From Apostichopus parvimensis (Eukaryota; Echinodermata; Holothuroidea; Aspidochirotida; Stichopodidae), in assembly GCA_000934455.1 (NCBI GenBank), contig KN886704.1:7423-71422 (forward strand): a stretch of DNA of 64,000 nucleotides, given 5' to 3'. Under the pieces are notes generated by a model. The model worked only from the letters and a program-made list of their open reading frames with translations. It searched no databases and was not told the DNA's origin. A program made the position numbers and the translations under genes. Position 1 is the first letter of the stretch; each line of letters opens with the position of its first letter. Positions 12,181 through 26,400 of the stretch are shown in pieces.

Positions 12181-13686
12181 TTTTAGCTTTCTGTGAACTG
12201 CAAATGATCGTTAATCTTCAAAGTTTTCAAAGAATATCTGCACTTTTGATTTACGCATTTCTGAATATCCTACGATAGACTATCCCTCTTGTTTGTTTTT
12301 TTCCAAAATAATTAAGTGATATATATTTCTCAGATGATATCACATCATATTTCATCGTACAGAAGATGATTATTAAACTGTAATATTTAAGTACAAGGAC
12401 AGTAACACGACATACTCACATACAGTTGTAAAAAATACGTTACTGTTTTCTTCAGCGGAGAGAACTTACTTAATCAACAGTAATATGACATGCCTACACA
12501 TGTGGGCGTACTTTTACTTTAAAAGTTAGACTTATCATTTAGGTTATTTGTGTGAGATTTCAACAATGTTTTTATTGCTTTAAACGCCAACAACCATACA
12601 CGAAATGCAGATCCTGGCCGGAAATTGTATTGTTTTTCTGTGCAGTACCTAAGATAAAATGTAGTGAAATAAAAATGACTATTTTCTTCTACAATACGGT
12701 TACTATTTTGTGACAGCTTGGTTAAAAAGGTAACCTGTAACGCTACATTGAAAAACAGCCATGCATACAACATCATGTAATCAGGTAATCAAACTCAACA
12801 TTAATAACGTAATTCGCGTTCAAAAAAACTCGTAAAAGAAAATAATATTATCCTATTTGCAGCTTTTCGAGTGGTATATGTTACGTCTATGTTTTATCAG
12901 GAAGAAACCAACGTGCTAAAAGCAATGTAATCAAAGAATTGGATGATCGAATCATTCATGCGTGATAGCATTTGGAAGTGTATTGATGCAGAACATATTG
13001 TTAAGTTAACCGTTGGGAATTTCCCATTTCCTCTTTCTCTCAATATTTATTTTAATACTGTATCCAAAGACGCAGTTATCTGAAAGAAACCACTTACTTT
13101 AGAATGATGTTTTCATAACCAACAAAAGTTATTACAACCCAAGCATGCATTTCCCATGGAACAGTATGTATTTGATATGAAACTGTCTTGTCAGTTTAGT
13201 ACAGTGGCTTGTTGAAGTGCCTTATACGTATTGGACAATTCTCTAAGTTGAACATCGTCTTTTTTATTTAAATTTTAAGAAATGTCTCCATACTTGACGA
13301 TGCAAAACTTTTAGGGAAAATGTAGTTCGTTAGCGTGACTGTCATTTTTTAGTAAAATCGATTTCCTTTTGTTTAATAATTTCAATATTAATATTTACAT
13401 TTGTTAACATCGATATGATGTATATATGCTACAAGATTGAAAATCCAATCAATAGCAATAATCGCTTGTCCATCATTAGTTCATTCACATTGCTGGAAAA
13501 ATGTAGGACGATGTGTTTGGCAGATGAAATGATGTATCCGTATTTTTGAGCAGCACTGGGTAGGAATTGGTAAACTTGTTGGTAAATCCAAAAAAGTATT
13601 TCAAGTGTCATTCAAAGATGATCTAAAGATGTGGTCCTATTTAGCTCTGTTCCAAGCACAACTGTTAAAAATTCACTGAGATTTTC
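12181..13686. other. No gene seen
   Basis: AT-rich, without exon-like structure. Confidence 0.45.
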
Positions 13687-14007
13687 AATTCACACACCCG
13701 ATACACATAGAGAACACAGTTACTACTGTAAATCTTACAGTTTTGTACCACAGTATAAACTGGATCGTGCTATAATTCGGTAGCATGTGCTATTGGATTA
13801 CAGTAAGAACTGAGGATATGTGTAATTCCAACAAATCCAGTTGTTTAGGATTTTTTGGAATTACACATATCTTCAGTTCTTACTGTAAACTTAATAGCAC
13901 ATGCTACCGATTTATCAGATTTGTCAGCACGATCCAGTATTTACTGTGGTACAAAACTTTAGATTTACAGTAGTTACTGTCATCTCTGTGTGAATCGGCT
14001 GATTCAC
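13687..14007. mobile_element. Foldback/MITE-like element, full palindrome
   Basis: Two arms of about 140 bases are inverted relative to each other around a centre near 13850. The left arm runs ACTACTGTAAATCTTACAG, TTTTGTACCACAGTATAAAC, TGGATCGTGCT, GGTAGCATGTGCTATT, TACAGTAAGAACTGAGGATA. The right arm gives the complement of each in reverse order, with roughly 85-90% identity by eye. No coding capacity is seen. This is the form of a non-autonomous foldback DNA element. A single arm of the same family sits at 29766-29925. Target-site duplications could not be fixed by eye. Confidence 0.75.
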
Positions 14008-14314
14008 ATGATCATACTTCACGTCATTCAGGTGGATGTTTTGTTTTACATATTTATATTTTACTGTACTATCATACCAATAGAATGAACAAAACATTAC
14101 CGGTTTCTTTAGACTTAGATTGGTAATGATATACTATATCAACCTAAGTGGTTGCCGTGCAAATCTTTTTTCTTGAATGACACCAATTTTATCATTTCTC
14201 CCATAACAAATGCACTCTATTTTGTTGAAACAATGCGATCTAAGTCTTATTTGTTCATTCGCATGATATTGATATTATTTAACAATAAGGTATTGTTATG
14301 TATTGTATTTTCAG

Positions 14315-14410
14315 GAGCGCGAACGACGAGAACAAGAGACCGCGGAGATCAAAAGGCAGCTAAACAATGAAATTCACGAGTTAGAAAATAACCTCAAAAA
14401 ATACCAAACG
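14315..14410 (+). CDS. RASEF: RASEF exon, coiled coil
   Basis: It starts after TTTTCAG and ends before GTACGT, 32 codons, phase 0 at both ends. [18 protein letters not shown] continues as a heptad-rich coiled coil. It is the first exon I can place, and its open phase-0 start shows that exons are missing upstream. Confidence 0.88.
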
Positions 14411-17400
14411 GTACGTAATAGTTACATCTGGGACGGAATTGGGTCATTGAGAGTAGGGGAGGGGGGAGGGGAGATGGGGTGGGGGTGGAGGGTCAGTGCA
14501 AGAATTGTACCATGCAGTTTTCATTGGCTAGGTAGATCGGAGTAGGTATGCACATTGGAGATAGGAAAGTGCCCGTACATAACAACCATTTTCAGTTATC
14601 AGAGAATGTACGCATGTATGACAATATCGCCAGACCTGCTGAAAATATTGTTTATGTTCCTTTTCGCGGACGTTTAAACATCACTGATTCAACTACGGAT
14701 CAATATTCTTGACAAACTGACATATAACATCACCAAAGGTAAACTAACAAACGTTATGAGTTTGAAAACAAATCGATTCAATCGAAATTGTGTAAAATTC
14801 AGTGTCTTACGAAGAAGAAAAACAAGAACTTAAAAAAAAAAACTAGAGCGAGGTTACGGAAAGTTACGAAAGGATATAGATGACGACAGTGCTGACAATT
14901 TTTACATTTAATTTTGTCTTTTAATTCCTAAAATTCTAGGTAGAGGCTCGTCTCCAGACGAGAGATAAACCACGCGATGACTTAATGCAGACCTTAAGAA
15001 AGGAGGTCGATGATCTACGGCAGGAGAACAGACAGTTAAAGAGTGCTTATACGGAACTCCAAACTAGTCTGGCCTTAGCCAAAAGTGAGAATTTAGAACT
15101 GAAATCTGAATATGATGATCAGATGGGCTTCATCACGAGCAATAGAGATACGCTGCAGGAATATATTCAGGAGCACGAAAACTTGACGAGGCAACTTGAA
15201 ATGCTGCAGTAAGTAACAAAATGCCGACAAGTCAGAATCTTATGGACGGCTCCAAATGATTATTAAAATGTCATAGTAAGATGGCAAAAATAAAGCACGA
15301 AGTAATTCCATCGCCATATTAACCTTTGCCATTTTCTGTAGTCCTCTCCTGTGTAATGTATGTGAAGTAGTTGGGACGTACTGAATTGAGGAACATGTAA
15401 TGTCGTCAGCCTTTTTCCATTTGTCTTTGTGTTTAAAGTACCAAAGGATTAACCTTTGCAATATACAGCTCTCCCCCTCTGTGCAACTTGTTTGAAGTAT
15501 TTGGGATGTAATACGTTGGGAAGATAAAATTAATTATAAACAAAACTGTCTCAGAATCCGAGGAAAGGCCAGGTTCCGACTGATTTTAAGTGCTGACGAG
15601 TTTAAATTGTATTCCCTTATCTAGTTGAAATAAATAAATATGCTCTGTGCAACTTACAATGCTGTGACCGTGCCCTATAAACCGCACATTGCTCATTCAG
15701 AGATGGGTGAATCTTCTAACTTTCTTCTTTCTCTTTCATGTAGCGAGGCGAACAAAAAGTTACAAGACACAAATGATGATTTAAGAGCTGCCCTTGAAAA
15801 TTTACAGAAGGTAAGACTCNNNNNNNNNNNNNNNNNNNNNNNNNNNNNNNNNNNNNNNNNNNNNNNNNNNNNNNNNNNNNNNNNNNNNNNNNNNNNNNNN
15901 NNNNNNNNNNNNNNNNNNNNNATTTGGGCAGTCACATTTGTTTGATCAGCACTTGATGACTTTTTCACATATCATTTACAGAACACACGTGTTACTCCAC
16001 ATTCCAACCGTCTTGCCATGTCCAGATCCTCGTCGATGCAGAGCTACGATTCACGACAAACGGATAGGTATGTAATGACAGCACCAGAATGACACATTGA
16101 AGTCAGTACAAAAGCACGGATATTTAGGAAGACTTTTATTACCAAGCATTATAATAACGGGCGCTAATAATGGAATTGCTTGCACTGTTTTATAATGCAT
16201 CAAATGAGAAGTATCGCATTTTCAGAAAATGCCGAGATTGGCAACTTTTGTCCAGGATGGTGACTAACCCAGTAATGAAATAATGACCGTAATTGTATGA
16301 TATGTTAATATCTTTCCTGGTCAAATTTTCGTGGAATGATGGTAACAGCCCAACACCAAAAACTAGCGTAACTGCCACAAAATATACGTATTTCTCAGGT
16401 TTAGCGTTTATTATATAGGGAAGATTGTACTTGGCATTAAAATCACTCCTGGTAACATTCTTGCGTCTGGAAGGTCACAATCCTCCTTCTTCCGATCTAC
16501 AATTCGGAAGCATTAATACGCATGCTCTTAACAGGTAAGTATCGTAAATGCCCAAACCTGTATATATTTGGGGTATGTTTAACCTCGATGTTCAAAGACA
16601 GTTACCCAACCCTCGTAGGCTACTGTACGTAAGGATGTACATTGTGTGAGTGATGGAATATAAACATTATCGCTCGTTGACACCCTAACCACCACATATT
16701 GTGGTGTACAAACGATTGTTTACATGTTGGTTCCCTTAACTAAGTTGTTTATAATGCACCTAGTAATATTTCGGTGACCGTAGCTTTCTGAATGCTGCAC
16801 CACGTTTATGGAACCCCCTCCCGGTTGAACTGATGTCTTTGGATTATCTTATTCAATTCAGGCGCTTTCTTCAAACTTTTCTATGCTCTCACCTCTAGTA
16901 GGTTTTGCACCTTCAGCACCCTGAAACGCATTGAACAACTTTTGTTGGAGTCTGCGATAGAAATAGTTATCATTATTATAATTTATAATGCAATTAGTGT
17001 CATACACAAGTCTCTCATTAATATACTTATTTGTCGACATCAAAAACAGTCTTCTGACTGAGTACAGGTTTTGTAGCAAATCTGATAATCATATGGAGTA
17101 AAATGAGTATGTTTTCCTTTTACAGCAGTTCTTTGAGAAGAAGACAATTCTCATACCAAGCTTCGATGGACTCAAACGATATATCGGATTTACACAATCG
17201 TAACCATGGTAACTATATGATGTCACGATACAATGATGTTGATAGTATTCCTGATGACGTAGGTAAGATTTCTTTTGATGACACAATTTTTACCGAAAAC
17301 TCAGGAACAACTCACTAGTGATCTTAATACTAAATACTATTACGTTATTATGTTATTAAAGAAATATCTCCGGCCTTGTCATTTTCTGGACGTTATAAGC

Positions 17401-20400
17401 TTTACAAGGCAGCTATAAGTTTTAGGACACGAACTACGAGCGTCAAAAGTGTTAATGTGATATTCACTCAGTAATAAAAAAAAAATGGATAAAACGTTAG
17501 AGATCACGACGTACAATACCTGTTCGAATCGGTACAAACCTATAAAATGTTCTATCTAGTTATTTTCTTTTTGGATTCCTACATTTAGTTAGAAATATCT
17601 CAGTATGACGTATTTTATTCCTTAGATTTCCCACTCGCACCTCCAGCAATAAATGATGATTTCTTTGGTAAGAAACATGTTTGTCGTGAGAACTCGATTT
17701 TTCTTACTTCACCTAACGTCACCAAAGAATTTTCATTTGCTGCAACGCACATTGTTTGATCCAAAATCATTAATTAAAGTTTGGGCACTCATCAAATAAA
17801 AGGAGAAACAAATAGAACAATAAATAAATAAAAAAGAAATTGCAATAGCCTATTGTTTCCTCTTCACCAAACTTTCTCAAGAGATCGTATTTAATTTAGA
17901 AAATATTAAACAAAAAAAGTACTAGGCGAGTTTTATAATGACTAGAAAAGCTGGGTAAATAGAGGCTTGCCGTGCTAAAGTATAAAAGGGATTCTATTTG
18001 AGCTTATACTACTAAGCATAGGGACTGCCTACAGTAAAAAGATATAATGCTTAATAGGAGTGAGGTAAGCAAACCACTGAACTCAATACATTCACTACTT
18101 CAGTGATTGTTATTCCTTTCTTTAGTTATTAGCTTCCTATTAGGGAACGTGTACTATTGGGTGGAAAATGAAAAAAAAAACAAAACAACAACAGTCCGAA
18201 GAAATGGTCAAAACTATTCTAAACAACGAATTAAGCACATTTATATTTCCTCAATCAATTTAGCAATATATTACCGGTTACTGCTATTCTACATATTCCA
18301 CATTTGCAGCATCGTTTGTAGAAAAGAAGTTTTAAAAAGGAACTAAAGACATCAACGTTTAATGACATGTCTGAAACAAATGTGTACAACGTCGTTTCCT
18401 TTTTTCTCCTTTGTACCTATAGGGTCATATTTAGCCACACGTTTGTCTTTTAGAGTAAAAACAAACAAATGACGCCACTGGAATGCGTATTTAAATATAT
18501 TCTAGTTTAATTTTGTGATGATTTATTAAGATTGATACTAGTTTCTGTAAGTTCCATTAACTTTTTATTCAAGACTATTAAATCACTTACTAATAGTTTT
18601 TACTTTCTTTTAATTTCTGTTTTCATAAGTCTGTTATGGTAATGTTGTTTGTTCATGTTGATTTGACTAATGCTTAATACGTTGCCGTAATCTTTCTCAT
18701 ACATTGCGATTTTGATTTTGTATTTTTAGAAAGTATTTTACAATTCCCACATTTGAATCATATTTTTTCATATCTAATGAAATGTGCCTGCTTTCCATAT
18801 CATTTTCATGCATCTCATTATGTATGCTAATCTGTTGCAAGTGGTTATGTTGATTACGGTACTATTACTCAGCATACTAAAACAGAGTGGTTATGCATCA
18901 TATTGTATGGCTACCCTGGAAAATAGCGATTCTGCTTCATCGATGTTAGATTAGTGATGCTATTTCGTCCATGTTGTGACTACGTTTGACGCAATCATTC
19001 AACACATTTGTTGCTATCGATGCTATTTCACCAATACCATTTGAAACTGTCACGGCTATTCAATGAATGGTGTGACTTCATTTGATGCTATCGACTAATC
19101 AGCAAAAATATAGTTCTACTTCAGGCTATCGACTCAATCTTCATCTTCTAGTTCTAGTTGTAACATAATCTAATGTTACCGATTCTATTCCATCGATGGT
19201 ATGACGTCATTGATGTTATCGATACCATAATTCATTAATATCATAAACATGCTGTCCCTTGGAGTAAAAAACTTTTTTGCATTCATTAAAATGAGATCGG
19301 TAACACATTGATGATTATTTAATAGATTTACTTAAAGTTGATGATTACGTCACGCGTTGAGTTTCTTGATAATATTATGCTGAAGTTCAAATTAGTAAAT
19401 AGATATGCATGTTTGCATGTATTAGCATTCACTACAATCTCGTCAATTTAAAGTAATATGAAGGTATCATGCATGAAACAAACACGAATTAAATTTTGTG
19501 TGATGAAAATGATCCCAACGATATTGTAACAACTATCGATTGATTGACTCATAAATCTACTGTCACCAAATTAGCGTAGAATATTTCAGTGCAATGACAA
19601 TTTTGCGGGTGATTGGAATGCCTTATACATGCCCTGAAAATTAGACTAACCCAATAGTACAGTATAGTGAGAGTTGGTTAGTTAATTGCTGATGAAGCGT
19701 CGAATTTTTTTTACCATGACGGTACTTGCTCACCCTTTACATATTATGACCGTAGGTGTTGTTTCGATGACAAACTTAGCGATAGTACACCACATGTTTT
19801 CACTGCTTTCTTTCATTTTCGGGGACTGGAAATCCAATTAAACATATGAAAGTTCACACAAGTTCACGCAGTGTGTACCAAGTATTAATATTCCTCTGTT
19901 TCATCAGGATGATTGTTTATAAAATGGTTAAAGTTGATGCTAACCTCCGTGATATTGTGGTTGTTCATATCCTCGTCTGTCCCATCATTCTTGCTTTTTC
20001 ATCATACAAGAAATTATACATTATTAAAATGTTAACACTTTAATTTTATATATATTAAATTTAAAACAGATTCTGGGAATTCAACTCTGAGGGATCCGAA
20101 CGAAGTGCTAGACTTGGAAGCAGAGGAAGATGCTAAGAGACCACCGCCCATTTCCGAAGAGGTCATTACCATCGATGGGCAGGTATGACATTGATTTTCT
20201 TGTGGTAGTTCAATGTGTAAATGCTAACGACAGAAACGACAGAAACCATCACGTGAAGTGAGCTCTTTCTTGAAAAGTTAAGAATATGTACCGACCTGCA
20301 ACTAGTTATTAACAACATAAATATTGGAAAATGTTCAAGTTACGGTAGTTATCAAATCCTATAATTTGAGACAGCGGAAAGGCTAGCTGGAATTTGCTAA

Positions 20401-23400
20401 GAATGCGATATTAAACTAACGTTATAGAGAACCCTTGTAGGTTTCCCTTTATTAATTAAACGACCATCGCTATTCCACCTGGGAATCATTTGAATTAATG
20501 CCAAACTAGAGGTATCAAGTGTTTCACTATTCTCGGTGGTATGGGAGAGTCAGCACGTCTGTGTGTCTCAAATATATAATTAATGATTTTAAATTTGTAA
20601 TGATATTGAAACTGTTTTATAAATCAAAATGGTATTTTATGCACCAAACAGGGTAACATTCTTCAACATCATCGTAATGGAGAGAGTATGCTCTCACATG
20701 GTGACATCACATTGCCTCGGAGCCCTAAGGCATCTCCAACAACAATTGATAAGTCCTTTGAGCGAAATAGTTCCGCTCGATCGTCGCGCAGTAGTACAAA
20801 ATCAGGACGAAAGAGGGCGTTACCACAAATACCGGCGAAGGTAGAACACATCTAAAAAATCAATCATCACTTCATTTCCACGCATTGTACAAGGCCAAAG
20901 CATGGTCGTCACTTAACTCTGTAGCGTTTCTCGAGATGGTGATTGGGACCTAAAGAAATGTATACTTCTCAATTCATAACCATACATTTCCATTCTACCC
21001 ACAAACAGTCATACTTTTGCATGTTATCTTTGCATGTCATTCATCAATATATAAACTCCGAAAAACTTCCTTTACTTTTCCTACTATTGCTCACATCTTC
21101 ATTTACCAAACAAATTTCGTTTCGTCTTTTACGGTCACTATAAGGGAAATCTTAACGCTTACTGAAACATGTTTCACTTTCTCTAAAGTCTCACCGTCTT
21201 TAAGCATTCTAACTTTTTTTTTTCTGAGCATCCTTCAAAGTCTAGCATAGTATCATTCACTCATGGCGGAAATATAGTTCTAAATTTCATTTTGTTTTAT
21301 TATAAGTGAATAATAACATCTGAATTGAAAATTTTAGACATTAGAATGTATTAATTAAGTTAATGGCTATAGAACCGGAATCAAACCAGTGAAAACTGGG
21401 TTTTCTGGTCCTAGCCATTAATTGCCTCACTCTTTACCATTTCTACAAGTTCAAGTGGATGCATTTATAGTAACCTGGCGTGGGTATACTTGTCTCATAT
21501 AATACTAACAGTAAAAATGCACTGAACCAGAAGTGAAAGTAATGTTAACACTGTTCGAACCAACACAAACATCCATTATTAACAAAATATAGTTGTCCAT
21601 CAAATAGATTTATCTCGTATACTTGGCTAAATTATTTTATTCCCTTTGTAGATTGTTTCACACTATTACGCAATGTGAGAGAGACAAAACCCTTTCCGTC
21701 CTTTTCATCTTGCAAAAAAGCAGTGCATGATCCATTCTTTTTCAAGCAATCAGTATTTTTGGTTTTCTATTTCTTCTTTGTCAAGTACTATATGTAAGAT
21801 TCTGTAAAGAGTAGTTCTATATTTCTAATGACACACCCTTGCAGCGGTAAACTTCACAGAACTTTGATTCGAAGAGATAATATGTGTATACAATCAGAAT
21901 ATAAGCAGGAGAGTGATTTACTCAGAATGTTATTTTCACTGCAGCAATGTATTTACTTCTCTCCTGACTCAAATGTCCCCTTTACTTACGCACTGCTCCC
22001 CAATGACCGCACTCTTGAGGTTACTCTTCTACTTCTTCCGACTCTACCATTCAGGATTGTGACCTAAAGGGAGGGTTATTGGAGGCGCTGTGCGTAAGCA
22101 TAAGAGACAGCTAAGTAAAATCGTTCGTAAATATCCCACACCAGTAAGTTGTGAGGTATTTGCCCTATTTCCCAACAGTATGTATAGATGAGAGATATAT
22201 CCAACTTCTTTCTAATGGTAACTGATGGAAACACATTTTAACTCTCATGATTGTAACATAAGAAAATGCCACACGAATTTTACAACCACATATTTTCTTT
22301 TGATTCCAATGCGTATTGAACACAAGCCATCAACATCAATATGAGAGAAGTAACTTCATAGTTCTTCTGGTGTTATTCCAGAACATTAAAACACCCAAAC
22401 TACTTCAATGTTTTCCATTACAATTGGTAACATTGAGAACTGTAGATTGCGTCCATTAGAACCTCTTAGATTCAGGATGTCCCCACTCTTTAACGATCAC
22501 CAAGAAACAAAAACGAGGTACTTTCAAATCATTCCATGGCGGTTCCAAAAAAAGGCCTATCCAAGCGATTCCAATGAGATTGGTAGGGTTTTCCTTTATG
22601 CCGTAAGTCTCAAGCTGTAAAAATACACAGAAAGGATGCTCGTTTTAGCATATTTGAGGACATTTTGACTCGAACTACCCCTAAAGTAGGAATTTGACAG
22701 CCTAACTCCTTTGTTTAAATATCCTTGTCACTACACAGTATATACCTTTATAATTTCGACTTTCTTTGCGTTGTAGCCTGTTGCTCCGAAGATACCTCAA
22801 GGCACCCCAGAGAGGATGTATAAAATTGTACTTGCCGGAGATGCTGCGGTTGGGAAGTCTAGTTTCATTCTGAGACTGTGCAAAGGAATCTTTCATAACA
22901 ATTTAAATTCGACATTAGGTAGGTACAACATATATCATTACTTAGACAGCGTTGCGTGCGATATAAAAAAAACACTAATCGATAATGTTTAAGGAAACTA
23001 ATTCAGTTTCTGAAAGTGTCTGAGAGTTTACATTTGATGTTCTTTGTTAAAACAAAAAGTCTGCAATCAAACTTTGTCTTTTACTTGTTGCTTGAGTTTT
23101 CACGTGCTAACACACGAACGTGGTACCATTTAAAGGTAAATACAATTTATGAATAATAAATTGGTTGTGTATTACAGTGTTTTCGATTGAAGAATTGATA
23201 TTTTCTCCTACGTGGCTCTTTTTCAAATATGAAAATATGAAACATCACGCGCTAGTCTGTTGTATAACCATATAACTTTAACAAAAGTCAATGGCTATAG
23301 TTTTAGCTTAATATATGAATTTATGGTGTCAAATAAAATGTTTTCTATGTTTTCGTTTCTTCATAGGTGTTGATTTCCAAGTCAGAACGATGGACATAGA

Positions 23401-26400
23401 CGGCCGCATCACATCAGTTCAACTCTGGGACACTGCCGGTCAAGAGAGATTTCGAAGTATTGCTAAATCTTACTTCAGACGAGCTGATGGTGTACTTTTA
23501 CTTTACGACTGCACATTTGAGAGATCTTTCATTAATGTCAGAGACTGGATTGAAGCCGTTGAGGTAAGCGATAGAAAAAAGGCAAATATTTCGAAGTTTA
23601 CCAACGCAAAATTATAATGTTGTTCATTTTTAATTAGAAAGACCATAAAGAATAGCGTATTGTCGATTTAACGTTTTATTCCTTTTAGAGAATAACAATA
23701 TATGTTTTGGAACGTTCTTCTTCATATTTTTTTGACAGGATGGAGCTCAGAAGACTGTACCTATCATGATATGTGCCAATAAAGTAGATAGAAGAGCAGC
23801 AGCCGTCGCTGAGGGCGTTCGGTGTGTCCGAACCGAGGACGGTGAACGATTAGCCAGTGTATGTATTATATTCAGAATAGATGAATTCATTTGTCTATTG
23901 AATAATGTTGGGTGCTAATTCAAATCATGCTGTGACTGTCTTGTTTATATTTCATCAACTTTGATCTAGAATGTTGCTAAGTCTGTGAAAATTAAGGTAT
24001 TCTGTAAACCATGCAATGTACATAGCTTGATCAATTTGTGCTGTGAATAAGAGACAACCATCAATTATTATATTTGAAGTGTGTTAGACCTGTCAGCAGA
24101 CGCTACAGAGGACATATCACTAACAAAGGTTTTCGTTACTCAAAGGCTGTTTCAAATAATCACTGTTTTTGAGTCTAAACAACTTCCATATGTATGACTA
24201 GTAAAAATACCTTGTAAAGATCGTTCAAAATGCAGATTTTAAACGTTTTGCAGTGAAGTTGCATCCAATTTCTGTTAAATTTTGACGAAATTATTGCAAA
24301 ACCTTTAGAGTAGTCCGGTTAGTCCAGTCTATTATTATGCATAGGATTCTGTGTTTAGTATTTTCTGTTTGCAAGTCCTTCTCAGAAGCAACTGGTAATG
24401 AAAGTAACACATGTTAAGAAATTATAACACCCATCAGTTTAACTGATTAACGGGTACCGACCTTTACCAGTTTTAACTGATAAAGCCATGATAACCGGGT
24501 GTGTAAACAGATTGTGAAGAAGCTCTGATGGTAATTGAATAATAATAATATATAATTGTAAACAGTTGCATGAACCTGTATAGTTTGAAATTAAGTAGAC
24601 TATTGTTCTTTGCAGAAACATGATAGGTATTATAGACAATCATTTATTTATCCATAAAACATCTCTCATATTGTATTCATCGTGTAAATGTATTCATTAT
24701 TATATACAACTATGCGAGTAGCATTTGTCTGACATTCTGAATAACGGTGGTAGTAAGTACAATGCCGTTAAGGAATTCAAGCGAATGGAAAATATTTTCA
24801 TTCTTTCGGTGATGTTCTAGGGAACGCTAAATAAAAGGACACAAATTGCATGCATGGCTAGACTTAAATGTAAACCACTTTTATAAAAGGGAGTTTACAA
24901 TACAAAACAGATTAACGGAAGTATGCACTCGAAACAGTGTAGCAAACAAACTATTGCTAAAGGGGACACAATGACGTCATACATCATACACGTATTATTG
25001 AGCAAGATGCAATCAATTGCTTTATCAAATAAAAGATGCCGATTTATATCGAATATATATCACAATAAACGCCTTAAGTGTAGTGACGTGAACATTATTT
25101 CAAATGTGAGGAACTGCAAATTCAAATTTCCCCCACTGATTTAGGTGCAGCTGAACTTTTATAAACGGGCCAGAGGTAAACGAAGGATTTAAAAAGGACT
25201 GCCCTGAGTTCATTGAATACAATCCTAATACAGGGGTGGGGGATCTGAGTGAGGTTCCAGTTCGTTCACGTCACGTGGCAATATTTCCACGACAGACTCC
25301 GGAGAAGACCCTGCAGAACCAGCAATGTTTACAAACCCTTAAGACGATTGTTAGCCTGTATCGGCTCGGTCCTTTCATCTCGGGTCCCGCGCGCACTTTA
25401 ACCAACTTCTCATCTCTTTGAACAAACCGCCGACGACTGCCGTAACATTCGATGAAAGCGGACCGACCCGCTAGTTGGTGAGAAACTCCGGCAGAACCAG
25501 CATTGTTTACAAACCCCTGACAACGGTTGTTAGCCAGTATCGGCTTGGTCCTTTCATCTCAGGTCACGTGCGCGCTTCGACCTACTTCCCATCCGTTTGA
25601 ACAAACCGCCGACGTCTGCCGTAACATTTGATGAAATCGGACCGACCCGCTGGCCGGTGAGAAACTTCGGCAGAACCAGCAATGTTACAAACCCCTGTGA
25701 ACGGTAGTTAGCCAGTATCGGCTCGGTCCTTTCATCTCGGGTCACGTGCGCGCTTCGTCCTACTTCCCATCTCTTTGAACAAACCGCCGACGTCTGCCGT
25801 AACATTCGATGAAAGCGGACCGACCCGCTAGCCGGTGAGAAACTCCGGCAGAACCAGCAATGTTACAAACCCCTGAGAACGGTAGTTAGCCAGTATCGGC
25901 TCTGTCCTTTCATCTCGGGTCACGTGCCCGCTTCGACCTACTTCCCATCTCTTTGAACAAACCGCCGATGTCTGCCATAACCTTTGATGAAAGCGGACCG
26001 ACCCGCTAGCCGGTGAGAAACTCCGGCAGAACCAGCAATGTTACAAACCCCTGAGAACGGTAGTTAGCCAGTATCGACTCGGTCCTCTCATCTCGGGTCC
26101 CGCGCGAGCCACGAGCTGATCCCCAAGTCTTTGAACAAGCCGTCTCCGCTTACCGCAACAATCTATGAGAACGAACTATCTCGCTGGTTCCCACCATTGA
26201 GATACATAAAACGAGAAGACTCAGTTAAATCTAACTTTCCTTAGATAAACTCCAGTGGAAGTTCTATATGGCAAAATTATGAAAAGAATATAATGCCTGC
26301 ATTACATAATTATATATAAAATACAAGCATATCGTGTGAAGTGCATGACATCTTGTATTATTGTCTATCATTTTACACGAGGAACAACCATAAGGTGTGA

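Noticed and set aside
25554-25805. 83-codon minus-strand frame
   Set aside because: It is an effect of the 178-bp minisatellite, repeating its own peptide with the period.
25296-26205. CRISPR-like array
   Set aside because: Monomers are contiguous with no unique spacers and are 178 bp long in a eukaryotic intron; it is a minisatellite.
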